From CAYJPV01 sp964396055 (GTDB taxonomy: Bacteria; Acidobacteriota; Vicinamibacteria; Vicinamibacterales; JAKQTR01): a DNA stretch of 5,126 nucleotides. The translations under genes and the position numbers were made by a program. This document shows positions 1-5,126 of this stretch, piece by piece. Every line of letters starts with the position of its first letter. Positions within the stretch are counted from its first letter, which is position 1. A model generated the notes under the pieces. That model was not told the origin of the DNA. It ran no database searches and saw nothing but the letters and a program-made list of their open reading frames with translations. The stretch is from positions 1 through 5,126 of the forward strand of contig CAYNDV010000228.1 of assembly GCA_964396055.1 (NCBI GenBank). Reading direction: 5' to 3'.

Positions 1-636
1 CAGGCCGTGCCGGATGAGTTCGACCATGTCGCGGTGCGTGGCCAGGTGGCCGCCGGCGCGGGGCCGATCGAGTACCTCGTCGAGATCTACGAGTCGCCGT
101 CCTCCGCCCCGCCGCCCGAGGTGGCCGGGCCGCAGGGCCAGCGCCTGTTCATGGGGCGGATCCGGGCGTCGGCCGGCCGCGAAACCCGGCATTACGTCCC
201 GGTGGGCCCGGCCACGGCCAAGCCGCCGCGCGCGATCAGCATCGGCCTCACGCCCGCGGTGTCGGGCAACGCCATCCAGACGCTGGCGGTCATCGACACG
301 AACCTGCCCCTCGGCCCTTACGACCAGAAGAAGAACCCGGTCTGGCTCCGGAGCCTGGTGGACTTCACCGTCCGCACCGGACAGACGCGGTTCCTCACCG
401 AGCGCGAGATGGCGTCGACGGCCGCCCCGACCGGGGCGCCGCCCTCGGTGTCGACCGGGCCCAGCACGGGCGCCAAGGTGGCCGGGACCGCCGCCGGTGT
501 GGGCGCCGGCATGGCCGGCGTCTACGTGCCGTCGTTCGGCGGCATCTTCGGCGGCGGCGGCGGCCAGCCGAAGGCCCGGCCGACCACGCTGCTGATCGTC
601 CTCACGCCCGCCATCGTGGGACCGGTGCCGCGATGA
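1..636 (+). CDS. Partial Tad-locus protein, possible degenerate secretin C-terminus (RcpA/CpaC position)
   Basis: The frame is open from base 1, so this is the last 211 codons of a gene that begins upstream; the GTG at base 7 is probably just an internal valine. I do not recognise the protein with certainty. Three segments appear in the order found at the end of secretins: a beta-strand-like stretch with VRTGQT (about 370-387, like the 'rdGQT' strand), then VPSFGGIFGG (526-555, resembling the 'VPxLGdIPxLGxLF' signature), then LLIVLTPAIV (589-618, like the terminal 'LLVxLTPrIV' strand). They are separated by an Ala/Gly/Thr/Ser/Pro-rich low-complexity stretch, and the second ends in a run of glycines, unlike a normal secretin. 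Its place directly before the Tad ATPase fits a secretin (outer-membrane channel) or a channel-associated protein. The stop overlaps the next start as ATGA, implying translational coupling. The reading frame is secure; the function is tentative. Confidence 0.6.
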   Translation, partial: QAVPDEFDHVAVRGQVAAGAGPIEYLVEIYESPSSAPPPEVAGPQGQRLFMGRIRASAGRETRHYVPVGPATAKPPRAISIGLTPAVSGNAIQTLAVIDTNLPLGPYDQKKNPVWLRSLVDFTVRTGQTRFLTEREMASTAAPTGAPPSVSTGPSTGAKVAGTAAGVGAGMAGVYVPSFGGIFGGGGGQPKARPTTLLIVLTPAIVGPVPR

Positions 637-2720
637 GCCTGGGCCCCGGCGGGAAGGTGACGCTGGTCACCGGGTCGAGCGGCGGGTGCGGCGCCTCGAC
701 GGTGGCGCTGAACCTCGCCGCGGCCCTGCCCCAGTACGCGGGCGGGCGCGCGCTGCTCATCGACGCGCACTACCCGGTCCCGTCACTGGCGCTGGGGCGC
801 ATCGGCCTCGAGCGCGCACGGGCGATGGGCGAACTCGCCCCCGTGCTCGCCAAGCTCTCGCCGGAGCTGCTGGCCGGCTACGTGACCAGCTTCAGCCCCT
901 CGCTGGCGGCAATGCCGATTGTCTCGGACGTGCAGCAGGCCCGGCAGGTGACGCCGGAGTCGTTGCGGCGGATCCTCGATCTGGCGCGCCGCCTGTTCGC
1001 CAACATCATCGTGGATGCGGGGCCGCTCACCGGCACGCTGATCCCGCCGCTGCTCGATCAGTCCGATGCGATCTGTGTCGTCGCGGACCCCACCGGCGAC
1101 GGCCTGCAGCGCGCCCGCTTCGTCCTCGAGTACCTGCGCACGCTGCAGATCGGGCGCGACGCCGTGCTGGTCTGCCTGGGCCGCGTGCCGCCGCGAGGCG
1201 CCATCACGCCCGAGATCGCGCAGAACGCCCTGCAGGTCCGCGTCTCGGCCGCGATCCCGGAAGACCCGGCCCCGGTGCTCGAGGCCGAGACCCGCAAGCA
1301 GCCCGTCTTCCTGGCCGCACCCCGCGCCGCGGTGTCGCGCGAGCTCGACCGCGTGGTCCGGGACGTGGCGTCCCGGGGCCTGCGCGTCGCCCAGGCCGTC
1401 GCCAAGGCCTCGGAGGTGGCGGCTGCCGTCCAGGCCCAGTTCCGCGACGTCAAGTCCCGCCTGCACCGGCGCCTGATCTCGGAGATCGACCTGCGCAAAG
1501 GCGAGATGGACTACCAGAAGGACCCGGTCAAGCTGGCGGAACTGCGCCGGCGGGCCGAGGCCAAGGTGGAGGCGCTGGTCGAGGAGGAAGCCCCGGAGAT
1601 CACGGATCGCGGCGCCCGCCTGCGCGTCATCAAGGAGGTCATGGACGAGGCACTGGGCCTCGGCCCGCTCGAGGATCTCCTGGCGGATCCGGCCGTGACC
1701 GAGATCATGGTGAACGGCGCGCAGAAGATCTACGTCGAGCGCAAGGGCAGGCTGGAGCTGTCGGGCGTGCAGTTCCTCAGCAACGACCACCTGCGGCTCG
1801 TCATCGAGCGGATCGTGGCGCCCATCGGCCGCCGCGTCGACGAGAAGGTGCCGATGGTGGACGCGCGCCTCTCGGACGGATCGCGCGTCAACGCCATCAT
1901 CCCGCCGCTGGCCCTGGACGGCCCCGCGCTGACGATCCGGAAGTTCGCGAAGTCCTACCTCACCGTCGACGACCTGGTGAAGTTCGGCTCGTTGACGCAG
2001 CAGATGGCGACGCTGCTCGCCGCGGCCGTGCGGGCCCGGCAGAACATCGTGGTGTCGGGCGGCACGGGCTCGGGCAAGACGACGCTGCTCAACCTGCTGG
2101 CCTCCTACATCCCCAGCGACGAGCGCATCGTCACGGTGGAGGACTCGGCGGAACTGCGGCTGGCCCAGGAGCACGTCGTGCGCCTCGAGTCGCGGCCGCC
2201 CAACATCGAGGGCGAAGGCGCCATCACGATCCGCGACCTGGTGAAGAACGCCCTCCGCATGCGGCCCGACCGCATCGTCATCGGCGAGTGCCGCGGCGGC
2301 GAGACGCTCGACATGCTGCAGGCCATGAACACGGGCCACGACGGCAGCCTGACCACCGTGCACGCCAATACGCCGACCGACGCGTTGTCGCGCATCGAGA
2401 CCATGAGCCTGATGTCGGGCCTGGACCTCCCGGCGCGCGCCATTCGCGACCAGATCGGGTCCGCGGTCCACCTCATCCTGCAGCAGGCCCGTCTGCCCGA
2501 CGGATCGCGCCGGATTACCCACATCTCGGAGGTGCTCGGCCTCTCGGAACAGGGCTTCGAGGTGGCGGACATCTTCCTCTTCAAGCAGACGGGCCTGTCG
2601 CCGGACGGCAAGGTCCTCGGCCAGTTCGTACCGACGGGGCACGTGCCCCAGTTCGTGGACAAGCTCTCGCGGCGCGGGATCGCCCTGCCGCGCGAGATCT
2701 TCCTGCACCAGACGGCGTAG
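633..2720 (+). CDS. tadA: TadZ/CpaE-TadA/CpaF fusion: pilus localisation ATPase joined to secretion ATPase
   Basis: One uninterrupted 695-residue frame holds two Tad proteins normally made separately. Residues 1-255 are a MinD/ParA-like TadZ/CpaE domain: a deviant P-loop GSSGGCGAST (14-23), LLIDAH (41-46) at the Walker A' position, and ANIIVDAG (123-130) at Walker B. After a short Ala-rich linker, residues 270-695 form a full-length TadA/CpaF ATPase of the type II/IV secretion family: start block KSRLHRRLISEID (274-286), EIMVNG (357-362), Walker A GGTGSGKTT (476-484, Lys482), acidic Asp box VEDSAEL (from 502, Glu503/Asp504), Walker B RIVIGECRGGE (547-557, Glu552) and His box HDGSLTTVHANT (569-580). 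All TadA catalytic motifs look intact, so this half should power pilus assembly at the inner membrane. The TadZ half lacks the usual N-terminal receiver-like domain, and its P-loop has Ser and Ala where MinD has lysines. The ATG overlaps the upstream stop by four bases; tadB starts two bases after the stop. Confidence 0.95.
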   Translation: MSLGPGGKVTLVTGSSGGCGASTVALNLAAALPQYAGGRALLIDAHYPVPSLALGRIGLERARAMGELAPVLAKLSPELLAGYVTSFSPSLAAMPIVSDVQQARQVTPESLRRILDLARRLFANIIVDAGPLTGTLIPPLLDQSDAICVVADPTGDGLQRARFVLEYLRTLQIGRDAVLVCLGRVPPRGAITPEIAQNALQVRVSAAIPEDPAPVLEAETRKQPVFLAAPRAAVSRELDRVVRDVASRGLRVAQAVAKASEVAAAVQAQFRDVKSRLHRRLISEIDLRKGEMDYQKDPVKLAELRRRAEAKVEALVEEEAPEITDRGARLRVIKEVMDEALGLGPLEDLLADPAVTEIMVNGAQKIYVERKGRLELSGVQFLSNDHLRLVIERIVAPIGRRVDEKVPMVDARLSDGSRVNAIIPPLALDGPALTIRKFAKSYLTVDDLVKFGSLTQQMATLLAAAVRARQNIVVSGGTGSGKTTLLNLLASYIPSDERIVTVEDSAELRLAQEHVVRLESRPPNIEGEGAITIRDLVKNALRMRPDRIVIGECRGGETLDMLQAMNTGHDGSLTTVHANTPTDALSRIETMSLMSGLDLPARAIRDQIGSAVHLILQQARLPDGSRRITHISEVLGLSEQGFEVADIFLFKQTGLSPDGKVLGQFVPTGHVPQFVDKLSRRGIALPREIFLHQTA

Positions 2721-2722
2721 CC

Positions 2723-3574
2723 ATGATTGTCCTCAAGCCTTTCGTGCTCCTGCTCGGCTTCGCGGCGGCGGTGGCGATGGTCCGCATCGGCCTGCCGGCC
2801 CTGGAGCCGATCTGGAACCGGCGCATCGCCGGCTACACGGCCTGGATCGTCGAGGCCTACAAGCACCTCGAGGAGCCGGTCGAGGCCGAGTGGGCGGCCC
2901 GGTTCATCACCGTGTCCCTGGTGACGCCGTTCGTCGTCTTCACGCTGCTGACGGCGTGGCCCGTCGGCCTGCTGGCCGCCCTGGCTGGCGCCGCCCTGCC
3001 GTACGCCTGGGTCCGGCTCAAGCTGCACCAGCGCCGCCAGGCCATGGACGGCCAGCTGGTGGACGTGCTGATCCTGATGGCCAACTCGATGAAGTCCGGC
3101 CTCAGCCTGCTGCAGGCGGTCGAACTGGCGGCCACCGAGTCGAAGAAGCCCATCGTGGGCGAGTTCGAGAAGGTGCTGAAGGAGGTCCAGCTCGGACAGA
3201 GCATCGACCACGCCCTGATGCACATGGCCGAACGCGCCAAGCTGCCGGACCTCGAGATCGCCGTCCACTCGATCGTGACGCTGCGCGAAACCGGCGGCAA
3301 CCTCAGCGAGACGTTCATGACCGTCGCCCACACCATCGTCGAGCGCAAGAAGGTGGAGGGCAAGATCGGGTCGCTGACGGCCCAGGGGCTCTACCAGGGG
3401 CTGGCCATGTGCGCGATGCCGTTCATCATGGGCGCCATGTTCTATTTCATGGACCCGGCCTACATGGAACCCATGCTCACGACGGGCCTGGGCTGGGCCA
3501 TGTGGGTGGCGGTGATCGTCCTCGATGCCCTCGGCATGTGGATGATCATGAAGATTGTCAGCATCGATGTGTAG
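2723..3574 (+). CDS. tadB: TadB, Flp pilus platform membrane protein
   Basis: This 283-residue protein is one of two related inner-membrane platform subunits that sit over the TadA ATPase. It shows a hydrophobic N-terminal segment (about 4-20), a pair of membrane segments around 60-78 and 80-97, then a cytoplasmic type II secretion F (T2SSF) domain starting at LVDVLILMANSMKSGLSLLQ (112-131). That domain contains RETGGNLSETF (188-198), the conserved GGNL turn of the family, followed by KIGSLTAQGLYQG. Two more membrane segments lie at about 225-243 and 256-278. Length and layout match ordinary TadB. The ATG is two bases after the preceding stop with no clear Shine-Dalgarno sequence, so translation probably depends on ribosomes finishing the fusion gene. 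The same frame is open far upstream in the fusion gene, but that part is a GC-driven shadow without recognisable domains. The TadB versus TadC assignment rests on order and sequence style. Confidence 0.93.
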   Translation: MIVLKPFVLLLGFAAAVAMVRIGLPALEPIWNRRIAGYTAWIVEAYKHLEEPVEAEWAARFITVSLVTPFVVFTLLTAWPVGLLAALAGAALPYAWVRLKLHQRRQAMDGQLVDVLILMANSMKSGLSLLQAVELAATESKKPIVGEFEKVLKEVQLGQSIDHALMHMAERAKLPDLEIAVHSIVTLRETGGNLSETFMTVAHTIVERKKVEGKIGSLTAQGLYQGLAMCAMPFIMGAMFYFMDPAYMEPMLTTGLGWAMWVAVIVLDALGMWMIMKIVSIDV

Positions 3575-3761
3575 CAACCTCCGTTTGCGGGCGCGGCGGT
3601 TCGCCGACGAGCGCGGCCAGAGCGTGGCCGAGTACATCACGCTGACCGGCCTGGTGGCGGGCCTCGCGCTGCTGGTCGTGTCGGTGCTCGGCGGGTCGAT
3701 CCGTCTGGCCCTCCAGACGGCAGCGCAGAAGGTGCTCAGCGTGGTCACGGGATACCCGTGA
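3567..3761 (+). CDS. flp: Flp-family type IVb prepilin
   Basis: This is a 64-residue pilin precursor. A basic leader (M1-G17, rich in Arg, ending DERG) is followed by QSVAEY and a hydrophobic helix (about 24-41). That is the Flp signature, G|xxxxEY: cleavage after Gly17 (codon 3615-3617) places Glu at mature position 5 and Tyr at 6, as required for pilin packing, and gives a 47-residue mature pilin. Processing would need a TadV/CpaA-type peptidase, not in this window. I chose the ATG at 3567, which overlaps the tadB stop by eight bases (ATGTGTAG), over an in-frame TTG at 3555; a TTG at 3585 would also preserve the cleavage site. No convincing Shine-Dalgarno sequence is present, so expression seems coupled to tadB. 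Flp genes usually stand at the head of tad operons; here it lies between tadB and tadC. It could be the main pilin or a minor pilin-like subunit made at assembly-protein levels. Confidence 0.88.
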   Translation: MCSNLRLRARRFADERGQSVAEYITLTGLVAGLALLVVSVLGGSIRLALQTAAQKVLSVVTGYP

Positions 3762-3766
3762 TCGCG
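3740..3766 (+). promoter_or_regulatory. Strong RNA hairpin spanning the pilin stop codon
   Basis: Bases 3740-3751 can pair with 3755-3766 around a three-base ATA loop. There are twelve consecutive pairs: the inner seven are all Watson-Crick (TCACGGG with CCCGTGA), and the outer five include two G-U wobbles (3744-3762 and 3742-3764). The pilin TGA (3759-3761) lies in the 3' arm, and the base of the stem touches the first G of the tadC ribosome binding site. No run of T follows, so it does not look like a complete intrinsic terminator. A role as an mRNA 3'-end stabiliser or processing boundary for the pilin message, or as a brake on tadC translation, is inference. Hairpins arise by chance in GC-rich DNA, but one this long at a gene junction is unusual. 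Confidence 0.55.
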
Positions 3767-3772
3767 AAGGGG
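3766..3772 (+). promoter_or_regulatory. Ribosome binding site of tadC (GAAGGGG)
   Basis: A purine-rich GAAGGGG lies five bases before the ATG at 3778. It is the best Shine-Dalgarno match near a start in this window and decides the tadC start in favour of that ATG over the GTG at 3772, which would overlap the site itself. Its first base pairs at the foot of the preceding hairpin. Confidence 0.7.
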
Positions 3773-3777
3773 TGGTC

Positions 3778-4659
3778 ATGGTGGCGTTCTACTTCCTCGC
3801 GTTGCTCTTCGCCTTCGCCTCGGCGTTCGTGGCCGTCCAGGCGCTGACGCCGAGCCCGTCCCAGGTCTACGAGATGCGGCAGCGCGCCACCAGCCGGGCG
3901 GAGGCCCGCGCGATCCAGTCGCCCATCCTGCGGCTGCTGTGGCCCCTGCTCGTCGCCCTGCTGCCGGTGGCGCGGCACCTGGGCAAGCCCGAGTACCGCG
4001 AGGCGAAGGGCCGTGAGATCCCCCTCGCCGGCCTGCCGCGCGTCGTCACGGTGGATCACCTGATCTCGCTGAAGATCCTCCTCAGCACGTTCCTGCCGCT
4101 GTTCGCCCTCGCCGAGTTCCGCAGCCTCGTCCTGGCGATCGTGGCCGGCGCCATCGGCTGGTTCCTGCCGGACCGGATCGTCACCGAGCAGAAACACGCC
4201 CGCGAGCAGAAGATCGTCCGGGCCCTGCCCGGCGCCGTCGACATGCTGACCCTCGCCGTCGAGGCCGGCATGGACTTCATCGCCGCCATGCAGCGCGTCG
4301 TGGACAAGGCCGCCGAGGGCCCCCTGCGGGAAGAGATCAACACCATCATCAGCGACATCCGCCTCGGGGCCAGCCGCGCCCAGGCCCTGCGGACCTTCGC
4401 GCAGCGGATCAACGTGCCGGAGGTGGTGTCCTTCGTCGGCGTGCTCATCCAGGCCGATCGCCTCGGCGCCTCGATTGGCGAGGTGCTGCGCACGCAGGCC
4501 GACCGCATGCGGACCGAACGGTTCCAGCGGGCCGAGAAGGCCGGCGCCGCGGCGTCCCAGAAACTGCTCGTGCCGCTCATCCTCTTTATCTTCCCGGCCG
4601 TGCTGATCGTCATCATCGGGCCCGTGGCGCTCTCGTTCATCTACGGCGGAGGAATGTAG
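3778..4659 (+). CDS. tadC: TadC, Flp pilus platform membrane protein
   Basis: This 293-residue protein is the second inner-membrane platform subunit and likely partner of TadB. It has an N-terminal membrane segment (about 3-21), a hydrophobic stretch near 50-65, and a central pair of membrane segments (about 97-113 and 115-130). A cytoplasmic T2SSF domain opens at LPGAVDMLTLAVEAGMDFIA (150-169) and includes the conserved LGASIGEVLRTQADRMR (229-245) and EKAGAAASQKLLVPL (253-267). A C-terminal membrane helix lies at about 263-288. The LPGAxDMLxLxxEAGxDFxxA pattern is typical of TadC and distinguishes it from TadB. The start is set by the GAAGGGG site just upstream, 16 bases after the pilin stop. 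Length and domain order are normal for the family, with no sign of damage. The pilin gene between tadB and tadC separates two genes that are normally adjacent. Confidence 0.93.
   Translation: MVAFYFLALLFAFASAFVAVQALTPSPSQVYEMRQRATSRAEARAIQSPILRLLWPLLVALLPVARHLGKPEYREAKGREIPLAGLPRVVTVDHLISLKILLSTFLPLFALAEFRSLVLAIVAGAIGWFLPDRIVTEQKHAREQKIVRALPGAVDMLTLAVEAGMDFIAAMQRVVDKAAEGPLREEINTIISDIRLGASRAQALRTFAQRINVPEVVSFVGVLIQADRLGASIGEVLRTQADRMRTERFQRAEKAGAAASQKLLVPLILFIFPAVLIVIIGPVALSFIYGGGM
4648..4653 (+). promoter_or_regulatory. Probable ribosome binding site of the FHA gene (GGAGGA)
   Basis: GGAGGA lies inside the last codons of tadC, eleven bases before the ATG at 4665. The spacing is somewhat long but workable, and it supports that ATG as the start of the FHA-domain gene. 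Confidence 0.5.
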
Positions 4660-4664
4660 GCCGC

Positions 4665-5126
4665 ATGGGCTACCAACTGGTGTTCCGCTCGCCCGCCGGC
4701 GAACAGACCGTGGCGCTCGACCGCCCCCTCGTGGTCGGCCGCGATCCGTCGGCGGACGTGCAACTGGACAGCGTCCGGGTCTCGCGGCGCCACGCGGAGT
4801 TCTCGCCGACGCCACAGGGCGTGCTGGTCCGCGACCTGGGCAGCCGCAACGGCATCATGATCAACGGCCAGCGCGCCGACCAGGCCACCATCGGTCCGAC
4901 GGATCGGGTGCTGCTCGGCGACGTGGCTGTGACCGTCTCGACCGGTGCCGGCGTGCCCGCCACCTCCCGGCCCGCCCAGCCACCCGTGTACGCGCCGCCG
5001 CCGATCCCGGCCGCCCCGCCCTACGCCCCGCCCGAGGCGCCGCCGGCCTATGCTTCGCCGCCGCCCTACGCGGCGCCTGAGTCGGTGCCGCCGCCGTTCG
5101 CGCCCCCGCCGCCCTACGCCCCGCCG
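4665..5126 (+). CDS. FHA-domain protein with proline-rich tail, 3' end outside the window
   Basis: The frame runs open from the ATG at 4665 to the window edge (154 codons, no stop). Residues about 4-91 form a forkhead-associated (FHA) domain, a phosphothreonine-binding module. It shows VVGRDPSADVQL (23-34) with the key Gly25-Arg26, then VSRRHAEF (39-46) with Ser40, Arg41 and His43, then DLGSRNGIMING (57-68) with Ser60, Asn62, Gly63 and Asn67. These are the binding-loop residues of the family and all are present. From residue 103 the protein becomes a Pro/Ala/Tyr-rich chain with repeated PPYA units, probably an unstructured linker to a further part that cannot be seen. It starts five bases after tadC and so appears to belong to the same operon. 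A role in linking Ser/Thr kinase signalling to pilus assembly is inference; the phosphorylated partner is unknown. Other fates of the unseen C-terminus (membrane anchor, enzyme domain) remain open. Confidence 0.9.
   Translation, partial: MGYQLVFRSPAGEQTVALDRPLVVGRDPSADVQLDSVRVSRRHAEFSPTPQGVLVRDLGSRNGIMINGQRADQATIGPTDRVLLGDVAVTVSTGAGVPATSRPAQPPVYAPPPIPAAPPYAPPEAPPAYASPPPYAAPESVPPPFAPPPPYAPP
4971..5126 (+). repeat. Proline/tyrosine-rich low-complexity coding repeat
   Basis: Codons 103-154 of the FHA gene consist mainly of Pro, Ala and Tyr. The in-frame 11-mer ccgccctacgc (PPYA) occurs at 5016-5026, 5061-5071 and 5109-5119, spaced 45 and 48 bases apart. The copies at 5016 and 5109 extend to 18 bases with one difference. 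Aromatic residues recur at 109, 120, 129, 135, 145 (Phe) and 151. The regular spacing suggests growth by internal duplication. The tract reaches the window edge and may be longer. Confidence 0.75.

Noticed and set aside
7..636. GTG at base 7 as the true start of the first gene
   Set aside because: The frame is open to base 1, there is no room to see a ribosome binding site, and the protein does not begin with a signal peptide, so the gene most likely starts upstream.
783..2708. 641-codon open frame on the minus strand
   Set aside because: Antisense to the TadZ-TadA gene; composition is the His/Arg/Asp/Ala-rich pattern expected from reversing GC-rich codons, with no recognisable motif.
1506..2720. 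Internal ATG at 1506 with AAAGGCGAG before it, as a separate TadA start
   Set aside because: It would drop the conserved KSRLHRRLISEID start block of TadA, and the whole frame upstream is coding. A minor internal product cannot be excluded but is not supported.
686..2722. Long upstream extension of the tadB frame (open since base 686)
   Set aside because: It is Arg/Pro/Gly/Ala-rich with no domain and lies over the fusion gene, whose motifs are unmistakable. Only the part from 2723 is tadB.
3555..3566. TTG at 3555 as the pilin start
   Set aside because: It would lengthen the overlap with tadB and add four residues without a better ribosome binding site; the ATG at 3567 gives a normal-length Flp leader.
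2105..3748. 547-codon open frame on the minus strand over tadA, tadB and the pilin
   Set aside because: It crosses three well-supported + strand genes and shows only GC-driven composition.
3740..3770. Intrinsic terminator after the pilin gene
   Set aside because: The stem is strong, but what follows is purine-rich (the tadC ribosome binding site) rather than a T-tract, and tadC follows at once in the same operon.
3745..4815. 356-codon open frame on the minus strand over tadC and the FHA start
   Set aside because: Antisense shadow; the + strand has clear T2SSF and FHA motifs in the same place.

Overview
The window is a stretch of a Tad (tight adherence, Flp / type IVc pilus) operon. All genes are on the + strand and packed almost end to end. 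The DNA is very GC-rich with G/C-dominated third codon positions. Together with the fused TadZ-TadA protein and the FHA gene at the end, this suggests a high-GC, probably soil or environmental bacterium. An acidobacterial (Vicinamibacteria-like) or other high-GC Gram-negative source is my guess. A possible secretin-like tail in the first gene fits an outer membrane, but nothing here fixes the taxon.

Layout: (1) bases 1-636, the 3' end of a gene cut by the window edge. Its last segments resemble a degenerate secretin C-terminus (RcpA/CpaC position). (2) 633-2720, one long protein joining a MinD/ParA-like TadZ/CpaE ATPase to a complete TadA/CpaF secretion ATPase. (3) 2723-3574, tadB, an inner-membrane platform protein. 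(4) 3567-3761, a 64-aa Flp-type prepilin too small to stand out by length, with a clear G|QSVAEY processing site. (5) a strong hairpin at 3740-3766 over the pilin stop codon. (6) 3778-4659, tadC, the second platform protein, with a good ribosome binding site. (7) 4665-5126, an FHA-domain protein with a proline/tyrosine-rich tail, running off the right edge.

How they work together: the TadA part would hydrolyse ATP under the TadB/TadC platform and drive assembly of the Flp pilin after a prepilin peptidase (not in this window) removes its leader. The TadZ part would help localise the machine. The outer-membrane channel would lie upstream or in the first, partial gene. The FHA protein could bind a phosphothreonine partner and connect pilus assembly to Ser/Thr kinase signalling, which is inference.

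Gene junctions overlap by 4 and 8 bases or are separated by 2, 16 and 5 bases. I saw no promoter or intrinsic terminator, so this is the middle of one polycistronic unit. No RNA genes, CRISPR arrays or mobile elements were seen, and no gene-free stretch exceeds 16 bases. The most notable points are the TadZ-TadA fusion lacking the usual receiver domain, the pilin gene placed between tadB and tadC, and the hairpin at its end.
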